Part shown: in pieces, positions 12,601-27,600 of the stretch
Layout of the letters: each line of letters starts with the position of its first letter
Position numbering within the stretch: the stretch's first letter is position 1
NCBI GenBank assembly: GCA_031763025.1
Contig: JASSKH010000014.1
Span: 9,166,563-9,230,562 of the forward strand
DNA length: 64,000 nt
Direction: 5' to 3'
Source of the DNA: Macrocystis pyrifera
Taxonomy: Eukaryota; Sar; Phaeophyceae; Laminariales; Laminariaceae
The notes under the pieces: model-generated
What the model was told of the DNA's origin: nothing
Database searches by the model: none
The model's input: the letters and a program-made list of their open reading frames with translations, nothing else
Program-made: the position numbers and the translations under genes

Positions 12601-15600
12601 ACGACTCGGCGCGGCATGGGACCCAGTGTTCTGATGACTGTGGCACCCAGCCTCTCTACCCGTGGGCAAGGCGGATCTGAAGCTCTTTGGATCGCGCTCC
12701 CCAATTGCAGACAAACAGGCAGAAGTACGAAATATCAGCATTGGTGTTATTAGATACCATCCGCTGTCATTCCAACCACTGTGTTTGTTAACAAACACTT
12801 GCATTTTTTATGTCCGTGTCGCGTTGTCACCATACTACTATTAATAACAGCATGTTTGCACACTTGGTGTTGGACAAAATTCTTTTTAATCGGGCGCTCA
12901 TTTGCCTGACGTCGTCGAGCGTCGTGGAGTTCTACAGCTGTGGGTAATGACATATTTTGACAATCTCACCTCAAAAGCTAACATCACAAATAGTGTGAAC
13001 AATGAAACAAAATAAAGTTCTACACCCCATAGGACCACTGAAAAGCAAAAGACCTAAAGTTGAAGATAACCTAACACTGACACCCCTACCCTACCCTTGG
13101 TCAGCCATCTACAGTAAGCACAATAACAACACCAATCGTAAAAAAGGATGTATATTGTGTGAGAAACGAGTGCTCGTCAACGGTACTACACGCGGAACCG
13201 GACCTGCGCAAGTCACCGCCTGTTGCCGAAAACATACATTACGCATTTTCCCGAGAGCGCCGCAACGTCCAAACCCCATATTTACCCTATTGACCATCGG
13301 GTTCCAAATATGTTTGTTATTGTTCTAAAAATACTCCTGGCTCTTACTTGTTGCGGCTTCATATCCTCATTTTACCCGATCATATCTTAAGCATTGCTCC
13401 TATCGGCTCCTTGGCCTCATTACTATGCTATGGAAACTCGCGATGCTCGTTGTGCAATACCCGCAGGTGCCATGCAGGGTCATACTGCTCCAATCTACAT
13501 CGAAGGCAACACCACTTTCATCCACAACGTAGCCGGCGAGGACGGAGGTGAGTAAGACCACTCACCACTCATTTGTCGCCACTCACGGCCTTGCATCACC
13601 ACTAGCATTCACTATTGATCGTAAATGGTACACATAGCTCTCCAGCAGGGGCATGAATTATCAATAGCAATATGACACGTACTTCAAGGTACCTTCCTCT
13701 GGGCCAGACGAAGGCGTTGGGAAGCTGTCAGCAGAACTTTGCGATACTTTCTCCCCGGTCTGTGGACTCTCGCCGTACGAAGTGTACGTATTTTATGGTT
13801 AGCGCGTGCGAGTTGTGATCGGGTTGTCAATATTGTTTGTATTTATTAATGAACGTCCTGATATGTTATGCATGGCATGTTTATGGACGTCCCCTCCAGA
13901 GGTATTGAAGCTTATGTCTTAGAACTGCGGACTATAGGGTAGATTCCCGCCATTAGTTGGTACAGTTGAAACGCGAACAACAACACAACGTGGCGTAGTC
14001 TCCCAAATGCTCCTGGTTGATTTTAGTTGATGTTCCCACGACAATCGGAACTATTGGTGTGACGACTGCCTGCATGACGGTAATGCCTTGATGCCACAGC
14101 AGCCACACAAGTTTATTTAGTCGTTGGCCTTTTTTTTTCTAGCTGAAACATGCTATGTTCTTCTTCCACAATGCTTGGAACCTGTCTCGTTACCAGCACA
14201 AACAACCCTTCCGCGATAAGTTGATGTCGGAACATGAGCATTGACAGGAGTATCACTTCATGCTTGGCCGTCCCCAGGTGCCCTGAACTACTACACTGGA
14301 GAGGGAGTCGACATCGTCGGTACCAGCACGTTCTATCGCAACTCAGCCCGTTGGCGTGGAGGTGGGCAACACCACCATACATAAATAGACACAAGAACGG
14401 TGGGAAAGCGGAGCGTCACAGACGCGTTGAATTGATCAAAGCAGTAACTGTATCAAGCTACTGCGTTGGCGGTTGATCATTTTTTTCTGTGTTCCAGCAA
14501 CAGGTCTTGCGATCGTGCTCACTATTTATCGATGCGCGTCAGCGCAGAAACCTTGTGTGGTGGTTGGGTGGGTTTGGGTGGGTGGGTGTGGGTTAGCGGG
14601 TAAGCGGGGTGCTGGATGCGTTGGTTGGTGCGTAGGCTGGTTGGCCCAAACACCACGAGCACCACCCACCACCAACATTTCATTGTTTTCGATGCGTGCC
14701 TGCGCCAAAACCTTGTATAGTGGATGAGTATGCGGATGGGGGTGGGAGAAGTGTGCCGGTAATACTACTGTATGTCTTCGTAAGCACACCACCAAGTAAA
14801 ACACAAGCGCATACTAATAGTTAACCACAACAACCCTAATAGTTAACCACAACAACACAAAGTGGAACAAGGTCAGCAACAACACACATAAACAAACACG
14901 ACAACAGGCGGAGGGGCGGATACAAATTATCTACAACAGACAACAACAACAACAACAACATTCACCGCAGTAACAACAACAAAACCAACAAGAACAAAGG
15001 TCATCAGCCACAAAAAGTTAACAACACAACATTGAATACAAAACAAAAAATCAAACCAATAATAGAGGGGATGCTGTTTGAATAATGTCTTCTTCAGGTG
15101 TTATTATGTGCCTGGTACCAGGTTTTGGTTTTCCACTTCCACGAAAAAAAAAAATGCTTAATATTAATTGAAAAAGCCGAAATGGTGGGGGAGGGGGGGG
15201 GCTGCCCTGGCCCGTCCCCCCCCCTGCATGCGTACGCCTTACTTACCCCTGTATAAAATGCCCGGAGGGAAGAGAGAAAAAGGGGGGGGGGGGCCGCCTC
15301 GTCCTTTTTCGCTTGCTTACGCCTCCCCCCCCTCCACACAAACGAAACGCGGTCGACCTCCTTACCGGTCGCGCTCCGCTAGTGGAACGCCTCCCGTCAC
15401 GAGACCGCGGTCCCTTTCCCCCTTCGTCCGGATACGTGTAGGGACTGTTTGGGTTCCCAAGCGGTCCTTACTATACCTGGCGGAGTAGCACCTATAGTAT
15501 TTAACCCCATCTAGTCCCTTGTCCTGGCTGTCTCTCAACCCCCCCCCCCCCCCCCCCCCCCTTGCTCCGACACCTCTGTTACCCATACCGGGTCTTCCAT

Positions 15601-18600
15601 GTTAGCCCTAACGTACACCATAAACGAGCCGACGACCACCTCCCTTCTTTCTTAATCACTGCCTCTGGCACTCGTCTCGCGGCCAGTCTGGTTGCCCCCC
15701 CTATTCTCCCCGAACGCAACGCGAATTCGTCCGGAATCAGACTTGCCCCCGCTCCCCTCCCCTCTTCCTTCCACCTCCCCCCTACACTGGCGAGACCCTT
15801 CCTCAAGCACTGGGTTGCCTTCCCCCTGGACCATACCCTCCAACCGTCCGTTCCTCGATATGACATCAAAGGGGCTTCCCCTGTGAACTCCCCGTCATTG
15901 TACATTTCGAAAAGCTCCACCAATAGCCCCACTGCCCCCCCTTCCTCTCCTCCACCCCGTCCTGATCTTGTCCTGACTAGTACCGCTCCTTTTTTTCCTT
16001 GATCTCCCTTCGATCCCCTGAACCTCACCTCTACCTATTTGCTTCCCGAATGCTACCCTCCGCGAGTTGATCGTTATCTCTGAAAAACGCAACATCCCCC
16101 ATCCTCAAGCAGTATACCTTACGATACACCCCTTTCTCCTTGGCAAACAATTCTGACGCCCGCAACATAAAAACTAGGACAGTGCCAGACCTATCCATAA
16201 CACCCTCCCCCCTTCCCCCCATGATGCAGTGCTTCCTTGCATCCCCCTCAGCATCCCCCAAGTCAATGGTCTTCTTATCCTCTGCTGACTACCCGTCTCT
16301 ACGTGTGCCCTCTTGATACATTGCCCCACCGGTCTGATCAATGGGCTATTCATGGGCACCGAAAGCCCCACGAACTGCTCATGGTAGAAATTAACCGCCC
16401 CAACTTGCCTACTACAGTCGACTCCTTGTTCCCTTTTGCTGCGCAGCAGTACCCCATGAACTCGACCAACTCCCCCACTATCTCCATCTCCCCCATGTAT
16501 TTCTGCAGCCAACACCCCTTCCCGACCAACGATCTCCAGCTCACTCACATCCTCCAATGCGCCTCGTAAGTTTTTCGAGACGAAGCTGCAACTCTTCCAA
16601 ATGCGTACTCTCTCGCAATATTTACAAACACATTAGTTGCTCCCTCGATCCCAGTTCCTGCACCTGCCAAGCGATTTCGGGACATTCTGCGTTCAGTTTC
16701 CCGGGAATCTGGTGCTCTCGCCACCTAGTCAGTCCGTCTGCCAACCTGTTATCGACCCCTCGTACGTGCCTTGCCTGAAAACACTACCTTCCCCTTGCTT
16801 CCAACGCCCCCATCATTCTCATCAACGCCCGTTCTCTCGCTTGTTTCTTACCCCCCCCAGGACACCTCTTTACCCAGGTTACGGCTGCTTCGTTATCAGC
16901 CCTCATCAAAACTGCCTCCGGTCTCTCCCCCCTCATGTCTACCATTACGAACGCCGTCACCACGATGGCCGTGACCTCCAACAGGTTAATGGAAATTAAA
17001 TCAGCTACCGCCTGCCCCCCCCTTATCGTACGTTTCTGCACCTCTTCTGGCAGGGCGAATCTCCATTACACCCCCGTTTCCAAGCACAACCCCCCTATCG
17101 CTGTCAAGGAAACGTCCGAAAACCAGGTTCTACTCGGCCTCTGCTTCACGAAGCTGAAAGACGGTGCTGTTATGCTCTCTCCCCCGTACTCTCCCCCCGT
17201 CTCCAAAACCATCTCCACCATCCCACCTCTGCCATGAACTCCCGCGACAACCGTAAATCTCGTCTCGCCTCCTTCTGCTTTCTGAACCTACCCCACGCAC
17301 CCCCCCCCCCGGCCCGCTCCACCCCATCAAGATGTAGATTAGATACCTGCAGAAGCCAACGGACGAAGTACCGTCCGGGCCGGAATTAAAATGATGCGTG
17401 GTGCCACTTCCCTGCTAACATCAGCACCTCCCTCACCGTTGCAGTCTGTCGCCCTGCTGGCCAATCTGCCAATCGCGCGCGTAATTCCTCCACCTTTCAT
17501 TTCGGAAGGGCAATAGTCATGCTCTCCGTGTCAACATCGTACCCCAACACCTCTTGTTGCGTTGCCCAGCCTGTCACCTTTTTTCCCGAAAGTAACGGCT
17601 CCTCCCCTTCTGACCTCTCGCCCATAGCCTGCCCGTGGATTCCCGCTACCGATCGACACAAGTCCAAACACCGCGCCCCTTCCGGATCCCACTGAACCTC
17701 TACTGAGATGGCATCATCCATATGACAAAACATAAAGGCTGGGTCGCCCGGTCCTCCCCCGTTCGCTGGCCGTACTACGCACTCTGCCGGCCACCGGGCT
17801 ACTGGACGCCCCGTTGCCTGCGCAACCGTCACGTGCTCTACCGCGCGGTTTCCCGCCCTCGAAAACGACGCCGATGCGCTCGTGGTGTTGCGTTGCGCAT
17901 GCTGCATCGCAGCTGATATCACGCACCACCACCCCGGACTAACCCTCCACCCAAACTGCAAGCGCGAATCGACGAAAAGGTACTCCCCCAATACGTACCC
18001 GAAAGCCGCTGCACCGTCAGGGTCTACTGGGATCTGTCTGAACGCATTTTTGACGTCAATTTGTTTAATAAGAATTCGCGCTCGATCTCCGAACTTAACC
18101 CCCAACTCCAGTACCCTTTGTAAAACCTCATGCGTCACCCCCGGCAGGGCACATGCCGGAATCTCATCCCAATCCGTCTTCGAGTTCACCGACCCGCGCC
18201 ATTTTCGTGTTCGAAGGTCATGTCGTGGATTATCCTTATCTTTTCGCGCTTTTCTATTACCCCAACTGGGAACACCCGCAGTCCCGGAACCTTCTCTGCT
18301 TGCTTCTTAGGGAAAACAATCGCCCTGCCCCCCGCCACGTCCGCAACCGCTTTTCCAACACTGCGTCGCTAAATTTCTGCGCGCTTGAATGGTTTCCGTA
18401 TGCGAGTTCCTGTGTAAGGTCCCACCCTGGCCCAACGTCTACCGGTGCCCCCACGATTTCCGGGAATTGGTGCTTGTCCCCGAAGAACGCTTGTAAGCGC
18501 TCTGGGTCCATGTGGGGTGCTGTCAACGAACCCCCCAACCATTGCACAACCCTTCCTAACCCCTGTTCCCCCGCCCCGGTTACTCGCGACAAAACTGCTG

Positions 18601-21600
18601 CCCCAGCCATCGTGGCTAAACCTCGCACTAAGCTTGCCGCCTTCACCGATTTCCCCGACACGTTCCCCAACAACCCCTGTGCAACCTCCCAACGCTTCTG
18701 ATCTTCGACGCGCCGGCCGGATATCGCACCTGTTTCTGACAAAATCGCCAACCCCGGAGTCGTACCCCCCCTTTCCAAGCGCTCAACCCGAACCCCCCGC
18801 CGTCGCCGTCGCAGTCGCCCCAGAACTCGTGACGGTTGCTCGCTTGGTTGACTCCCCTGTGCCGCGGAGCCCGTGTCCTCATTTCTTCGCCGGCTCGTCG
18901 TTCCCCTCCTCTCCTTCTCTGTCCCCCGTCCTCCTCCCCCACCCTCCCCCGTCCCCCTCTCTCTTACGCTTCCCCAACCCGCCTCCGTCCCTCGACAGGT
19001 ACGCACCATTCGGGGTTTTGTAGCTGCCTTCGTGCCTGTACCTGCACGGCAGCCCCTTCTTAGGCTCGTGGAGGCACGCTTGCAACCCGGACGAGAAATT
19101 CGATGCTCCCCCTTCCCCCCACTGCGGCCTGGTGCTGAGTATTGAACTGATGCCGTCCCCCCACCCGGAGCTGCTTCGTGCTGCGGCTGCCGGTGCAACC
19201 TCCGTGCTCCCCTCTCCGACGGACTTGTCTCCTTCCCCGCCCACCCCCACTGTCCTTCGGGCGCCCCCATCTGCCGCTGTAGCGACCCCGACACGTCTAT
19301 CTCCCACTTGCTTACATCCCCGACCACCCCAGGCCTGACTGCTGCTGCTGCTGTAACTGCATGCTTGGCCGCTGTTGCTGCTGTCGCGGGTTCGGTACTC
19401 CCCCCGCCCCAACCTATCCCCCCCCCTCCCCCCCCCCCGCATTTTCCATGCCGCATTGCTCCGATGCCCACCCTTGCTGCTGCTGCTGCTGCTGCGGCGG
19501 GCCTCCCGGGCCCCAGGGTGCCTGCGAGGGCCCGTTAAAGGTCGTGAGCTGATGGCTAGCGCGCCTCCCCCCCCCCCGCCTCCTGCTGATCCGAACTCCC
19601 TCCACCCGACCATGGGGGGCCCTGAAACTCGTTTCCGGGTAAATTGGTCGTTGCGCCGCGATGGGGCATGTTGCATGGAGTTGGACTGCTCGCGGTTCCC
19701 ATACGAGCCGTTCCCACGCCCCCTACCCTGCGACGTGTAACCCCCCCTACCCCCCCTACCCGACCGCATGTGAGCTCCTTGGTGTACTGTCTGGCTACCC
19801 TCAAAGTGCACGTTCCTACTCGTACCCAGGCTACTCAGGGTATTTGCTCGCACTCTACCGTCGTCGGGGTTGCCCGATGCTCCTGCTGAAGACTGATCGT
19901 CCTCCGCGTTACCGGCCGCCCGTTCCCTTGGGTCGACCCCCGCCTTGGCCCCGGGCTCCCACAAGATTCTCGTGCTCCTCGTCCTGCTGCTGTATCCCGG
20001 TATGAGGTTCCCCCATCCTGCTCGTCGACCCTCCCAACGCACAGGCTCAACGACTGCTGACCACTTGACGACTCATTGACGTGCCTTGCCCTGTAAAAAA
20101 ACAACTAGAAGACTCCCTGACGTCCCTTGCCCGGTTCTATTCAGATATTGCAGGGCCTTGCCCGTGAGCTATATATCCTGGATACACGCTGCACCGACGA
20201 CCCCGCTTCACACCGCTCTACCGCTGCTTGCTCGTATCTGAATTGCGTTGGTCTTTCTACATCAATCATCCAGAACTTCTACTTTTTTTCATTCTTACCC
20301 CCGTACTAAACATCCCTTGTTATTAAATGGCACACCCTCCGAAACCGTCTCATTCCTTCACTGGTTTATCTTTTCTACCCGTTACCCCCCAAACACCAGG
20401 TTGCCCCTACGACAACCTTCCTCGCCAGGTACGTACTGTAGTAGCGAACGAAACCCCGCTGCTGCTGTACACCAGTAATAACTATCAACAGTAGTATTAG
20501 CAGTAGACTGCCACCTGGTACGAGGTGTTTTGAGTTATCTATACATTATTTTCTATACATTATTATGCCAAATTGCAATGTCGACGTCGCTAATCAGGTG
20601 AGATATCAACCATTACAGTGCCCGCTTCCCTGGTTTAAGGTCGTTATATCCTCGTGTCAAAACCATACATACATCGTGTTCTGATACAGGCGTCCTCCTC
20701 CGGCCCGTAAGCGACGAACACAGGAACAGTACCACCTACAGAGTTATGCAAACTCAATCCTTCGAGTCCTAGGTTCAATTTGATGTGGCTGGCAGACCCT
20801 GCGTCTTTGTGTTTGGGGGATACATTTGTTACTGGAGAACTCCAGGAGTTCTCGAAGGGAAACATCACTCGGTCTGTAGTGCTTCTGTGCTCTCTGGTAC
20901 GTGTGGTACATGCTCGAATTCCCAGTTACGGGCGGAACCCTCCTTTTTGTTCAGAGCACCTACCACGACAAAGTTCGACGAACTCAACACGGCTTTTGAC
21001 GGGAGCAGAGGAAGATAGAGGTACAAGCCAGGGACCTCCATCGATCCCGTCTGTTTCGAAATCGATCGTGATTTCATCTTGCGCAACGTACAAACGTCAC
21101 TTCACACATTCAGTCACCTACTCACTTAGACCTGAAGCAAATCAACTCCGAACAATATTGGCTCCCTCTGCCCGAAATTGCCTCGGAGTCTCCTAGCATC
21201 GCAGATGTGCCCCCGCACAGGCGGCCCGTTAGTTTACAGACAGATGCACGAGCAAGCGCGTCTGGCTCCACATTACATAGCGATGGGAATGAGGAGCGTC
21301 ACTAGCGCCTTGAACCACTCAAAACTCCTATTGCGGGGGTCTATAGTTAACAGGACCTATGGCATACATAAAAGCCTATATATTTAGGTATTTTTACTAA
21401 CAATATTTGGTCCTGTTAACTACGGACCCCCGTAATAAGTGCATTAAGCGTCCGGGTTGGCGTTGCTTTTACGTTTACCGTGTTCAAGCAACTATAACGT
21501 ATCATACGTGGTAAATGTATACCCTAGGTATGATGCACGTGCTCAATGCCGTCAGTGGATGATTTCCAAAGCATTCAAGTATTGATATATGCCAATACAT

Positions 21601-24600
21601 TGTGGTACTCATGGACGAAGAGTCCAGGGGTGCCATAAGAGCGCCCCCGGGGTTGGCAAACGCCTTAAGGTTCTGCTGAAAAAAAGAGATGATAACATCA
21701 CGAACATGTACAAAGGGGTTAGGGGGAAATTATAATAGAAGAGCACAAACCAGGCGACATCACTTTTTGCGTTGTTTATTTAACCGGGTAACTACTCTTC
21801 GCGACGAGGTGCCGCGTTAATTGCTGGCGAATCAACACAGGGGTAGTTGCCCTGGGTGCGCGACTCCGGCTGTTCGGGGCAGAGGAGCCCCATTGATCCC
21901 AAAGTATTGTTCACAAATTCAAGTGACAGTGGAATGTTACAACAGTACCAGTAGATAAAATGACGTACGTACCCTCTTGAACAGTTTAATTTAGGGTAGC
22001 CTGGGCCTCCTCTTGAACAGTTTATTTAGGGTAGTGTGGACCGTTAAATAGCTGACAAGCAATTAGCTGGTGCGTGTCCAATATTGCTGCAGCAGTACCA
22101 GCAGTTAAAACGGCGTGCGAACCCTCTCAAACATTTTTTCAAAGGCAGCATGAGCCTCCTCTTGAGTAGCTTAGGTTAAGGTTGTATGAACCGTAAAATG
22201 TCTGACAGGCAATTAGCTGGTGCGCGTCCAATGTTGTAACAATAGTAGACGACTGCAGATGTTCGCCTAGATGGTTTGGGCAAACGGTTTGGGCAAACGG
22301 TCGAGTTGCGTCTTGTACACATTCTAACGTTTGCTAACGAACCCACAACTAATAGTAAATGCGTATCCGGACTTGCACAGAACATGAGAAATGAGCTGGA
22401 TATGGCTGTTGGACGTCACGTTCATTTTGGAATAACATTTGCTTGAGACAGTAAAAAGAGAGTGTCGAAGGATGGCACAGTTTGCTGTCGTTTAATCGCT
22501 GCCATGGCATGACGATGTTGATAGCTGACAGAAAAATAAGGTCGACAACGTCCCTCTCCCGCGGTCAATGCTATCGAACTAATAGACCAAGTGCTCCAAA
22601 CTTCAACTAAACATATCTCTCTCCCCCCCCTATATATTATATACAGGTTGGGTTGGCGTCGGTTGGCAACGACACTGTAAGACATGCCGCTCACTATGTG
22701 AGCTAAACAACCAGGGTATCGTTTGCTTGTTTTTGGTTCTGATGGCCGGTCACAGGTGGTGGTCGAGTTAGATCATCTGTGCGAGGTGAAGAACCTTTCT
22801 CCCGCACGAGGGGAATGATTGTATCACGTACCCGGTATTTTTATGGTAACGCACCCAACAGGCAGTTACATAGTGCTCCCATTGTTGTCTCTAGAAATGG
22901 CCACACCGGAAATGAAATTCACTCATTGAAGCTGTCATCTATGTGCAAGTCCGCTCACAATCGGTTCTAAGTAGGATGCAGCTCACCCTTCAGGCCACTT
23001 GTCAGACACCTCACGGCGCTTCGCGCTTGGTGCAAGCACTGCCTGCCTGGTCGGTTAAAACCCAACGTGCTCTGTCCCGGCATTATAGGGTGTATGCTCG
23101 CACGACTACGATCATGCATGATATCGAGTACACCTCCTGCCCCCGCACACCACGGTTTGGATTGTTTTTATAATAGAAGAACAACCGGGAAGGTCCTTTA
23201 TTATTGTCTATTATCCCCCGCACCGATAAAAGGCATGAAAGTCCGTATCGGAAAGAGGCAAGGACAGACAGTTTTGTTGGATTTGATAAACCCGGTAGAG
23301 ATGACGTGCGTTTACGACGTTCACAAGATCCTTCCATCCCACGACTGGTCGTCAATACCCTACAATCATGTATTGGCCTTGCCGGCATGCACACAAAAAT
23401 GGGTAAAGAACACAGGACATTGCTGGCAGCCTCTCGTACATTACTCCTTTTAATCATGATCGTTATTTCTACTTTTTTAGCGACACCATAAAACGAAAGG
23501 GAGCGGTTTAAGCGCATTCTGCTCGACATGGCCTTCGCTGAGCTTACCTAACATGCTTACCTCCTGTAGGTTGGGGTATGGTCTGATAGTCTGATAATCT
23601 GATATTCGGATATTCGGACGGCCTTACTCGTCATCGCTGGCGTTGAATACCGGTTCGAAAACGTGTGCCAGCCTAAAATGCCTTTATGAGTTCGCGGGCC
23701 AGAGGTAGGAGCAGTACGACTTGCTTCGCTTCACCAGGCATGGTTATGTAACGAATGGGATGATTATGCTTACGAATCTGTGTGGGCTTTCATGGGTCAC
23801 CTACAGGTGCATTGCGTATCTTCTCGGCAGAACTCCGCATCACAGGGACCACTTCGTTTTTGCACAACACGGGCTACGATGGAGGTGAGAGAGGACCGAG
23901 ATGAGATGTGCGCAACAGCTACGATACAGTAGCTCCTTGGGCATGAATACACCCACGCGATTCTATAGATTGATCATATCCAACCAAGAGGTCTGTGGTA
24001 GGGTGTCCTAAGACCGTTGTATCAGCGTATAGTAGCTAAATCGACCTTTGGGGTTAGAATGTTTTCTCGATCACATCACGACGACAAGAACGCGTTCAAC
24101 TTTACTCGGCCAGCAGGGAGGCGCTGTTTCCATCACCCGAATTAAGTTCTGGCAGTACTGAACGGTGCCGAAGATAAGTGAAGAGAGCGTGGCATGAGGC
24201 ATTGTCCAGGACTGCAATATTTGAATAGGGTTGGGGTTAAGAAGATGAGGACAACGTGCAAGGCCTGACATTCATGATATATGACATGAGCAAAGCAGGC
24301 CGTTCGCTGAGGTGACGAAGGTGATCAGTTATACTTGATGGCTTTTTCCTTTTCCGAGCTATATTTGTTCTCATTTCGTCCGCGCCGACAAAACACATCC
24401 CTATTGTCTCCTACAATGACTGTAGCAAGTCAGCTCGAGTTAAATACTGTTGTCGATGTGGCGAGTACGAGAGGTGTATAATGTAATCACCGTTGTGTTG
24501 AAATCTTCAGGTTGGACAGTGTCCTAGGTTTGTCGAGGAAAATACACTCACAGAAAGACCAATGAGGATGTCACAACTGCATTATTTCCTCTGTTTTATT

Positions 24601-27600
24601 TTGAAGATTAGCGAGTTGGGTATTTATTGAGTGCTCACTCCTGTATGTTGGTTGCATTGTTTTTCAAAGTCGCTACAATTTAATAGAAATGAGCTTCGGG
24701 GGATACAACGTGGACCACAATGAGAAGTGTTGTCAATAAAGTTCTCGACCCTCGTGCGCCTAAAGGTTGCCTTCTTCGAAACTATTCAAACTGAAATCGC
24801 TGTCTCTAAACGGTTGTTTGTGTCATTCGCGGCTACTTATTACGGGGGTACATAGTTAATAGGACCTATGGTATACATAAAAACCTATATATTTATCTAT
24901 TTTTACTAACAAAATTTGGTTCCTGGACCCCCGTAATAGTTCAATCAAAAGACTACTCAGGCACTGAGTGTAACCAACCATGCATATGATGCGTACGTCC
25001 CACGCGTGTTTTATCTGATACGTCAACAATACCCCCGGACGGATTGATAGGAATTACTGTACAGCATTCATCATTTCCTTTGAATAACTTACGCCTTCTC
25101 ACAGGCGGCGTTACTGCCCACCAAACGGCGATCGTCATCGACGGCAACGCTAACTTCGTCAACAACTCAGCAGATCATGACGGGGGTGAGCGAAAAGGAA
25201 ATGCTTACGGTAACGCGCATGCATGAGGAGCATGGTAAAATATACAGTACTGAAACAATAGTGTGCTGACTCAAGGTCACACCGAATCGTTAGCCATTGT
25301 CAACTGGCCTCCACGGTCCCCGGCAGCTGACACATGCAGTATTCATTTCAATGTACTGCAGTCTTAACCTCCCCTCGGCCACGATCTATACTACCGCAAA
25401 AACATATATATACGGTATACGTATGATATTCATGGTGATCACATTTCGATCGAGGGTTTAATTCACGATAGCTCATACCACGTACCGGTGTTAGACTACA
25501 TCACCCACGGTTTTGCGTTTACTAATTTTTTTTCATTCAGCAAACAATCATGTTTGAAGTATTACGAGCCGCTACCTTCTGAACGTGCTCCGCCTTTGTG
25601 ACTGTGTTCTATGAGTGCCGCGAGAAGTCGGTTTAAATGTGATTTATGCCTCCCCGATTAAGTTTTATCATTCATTAGTTTTCACGTTCGCGGCACACGA
25701 TATGTGGCCAGGCTTGCCTGGTCATCGGTGTGTTAAAGTAGATGTATGTACGTTTCCCCTTGACACATGAGTATCTCAATGCTGTGCATGCCCATTGCGG
25801 CTGTTTCCATTTTGGATATGTATACACAACACCCTATAGTTGTGTTTGTCGCCGGTGTTTTCGCTTCAAGCGCTGACTACAGTACTGTAATCGGAGGCAC
25901 GCAGACGGAATGTCGACCATGGGTTTGACAGATAATAGCTTCCTACGGCATTACTCGGGCTGTCATAGGATGTGAATCATATATAAGCCAAGTAAAAGTG
26001 CAGGGCTTGTGGTGTAACGCTGGAGATACGGGATCATTAGCAATCCCCGGATGCCGACGTCGATGTTCAGGAGATTTACCGTACTTTCGTATCCAGGGTT
26101 CTTGATGCCGCTTGTCTTCCTGCTGGTTAATCGCCTAAGTTAGGATAGCACTCCATTTCACGTTGCATCATAGTACAACACCGGTGATCTGGGTTCGGGT
26201 TAGGATATTTTGCTTCGGGTTGTCTAACGGACAGAGATGAACGTGATAGGTATGTTTTAACTCACTTTATACTCATCCGAGAGAGTACACAACCAGAGCT
26301 GCCCCTGGAAGTGTGTTGCCTCCGAAATCATAACGCCGTGTATTCTGAATGATCCGATGCATGCCTGTCGCCGACAACGACTTGTTTCTACATCTCCTTG
26401 TACCACCCGTGTTTGTTGTATTTTCTGCCCGTCACTGCAATGTGCCGTCATATCTAGAGTCGCTGACATCCCCGTTGGCCTTACACCACACTGGTGCAAA
26501 GGTACAATACTATGCAGGCTAAATACAGAACAACCACCGAACGGGCGTTCGCGTTGTACTGGAATCGGCATGCTGCCGGAGAAGTTCATAAGTAGTCGAC
26601 GTGCGGATAAAGCCGGACTGACGTCGAGAAATCAACGCTACCAAGGAAGAAGTCCGGCGTTTGTTGTGGCGTGAAAGTGTTGATTTGCTTTACAGGCACT
26701 TGAGGGTATATGGTGTGTATTGGGGGTAGAAATTAGTTAATTCACACTACACTAAGGTAACTTAAGCCCACAAGTATATATTGTTTGAGCACGTTTGTAT
26801 CGTCGGGTAGTGACTGATTTTAGTATACTACTCTACCGTAGAATGTGTTTTCAGGGGTGATTATCAGCATATCATTAGTTTATGTATTAACATGCACGTC
26901 GCTTCCGTTCGCTGGGAATTATTTAAACTACTAGTACGACGATCCACGTGTGGTTTCCGGCCGTAGTTGATGCACGAATGGCCATGCTCTCGGCACGGCG
27001 ATGGAGATGCGCCACACACCGGCAGGAGTTTATGGTACAAATACGGTTTACAAGATTGTGATATACAATTGCCCCTGATCACGTCCCAGTGGTCGGTGAC
27101 AAGCGCGAGAACAATACTGCAAGTCAAAGTGGTCGAGGTAGGGTGGTACGGGGCTGGTCCTGATGCATGTGCTAGAGAAGATTACTCAAAGGCTAAACTC
27201 AGTAGATCATGCTTAAAATGGCTATCACGGTAGAGTCCTCAGGTTGACAACCATTGTATTACGAGAAAACGTGATGGTAAGTATTGGAAATAGGTACTGA
27301 CAGTTTCTCGGAGCGCTTCTGACTACGCCAATATACCCTCTGCGGTGTGCAGTTCGTGGTTATCGCCGTCATGGTGCGTTCGTTACTATTTGTGATTCCC
27401 TGCAGGTGTTGGATGTGGTTGAAAGAAGCGTGAGGGCTTGGAATGTCACGTGCTTACCATTCGTACTTCAATATGTCCATGCGCATGCATGATCTGTACG
27501 TTTGGCAATCATTGAATGAAGCGATCCCTAAAGTCGTCGGCCGATATCATTTTCATACATCGTTCGTAGCAATAATCATTTATGTCATTTTGCTGTAACA

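Larger units (their letters stand above)
14362..23806 (+). other. Intron 7 (9.4 kb), loaded with mobile DNA
   Basis: Left to right it holds GGGT-rich and AAC-rich low-complexity DNA, an antisense tyrosine-recombinase retroelement fossil, a TA-flanked MITE, a ~148-bp tandem duplication and a RepX copy. No repeat exon was found in it. Confidence 0.65.

Noticed and set aside
18257-20042. Several long frames on both strands here as host genes.
   Set aside because: The minus-strand frames are the Gag-like part of the DIRS-like fossil. The plus-strand Pro/Cys-rich frames are shadows of its GC-rich sequence.
20780-21196. A 138-codon plus-strand frame in intron 7.
   Set aside because: No recognisable motif, overlapping frames on both strands of similar length, and no codon bias.
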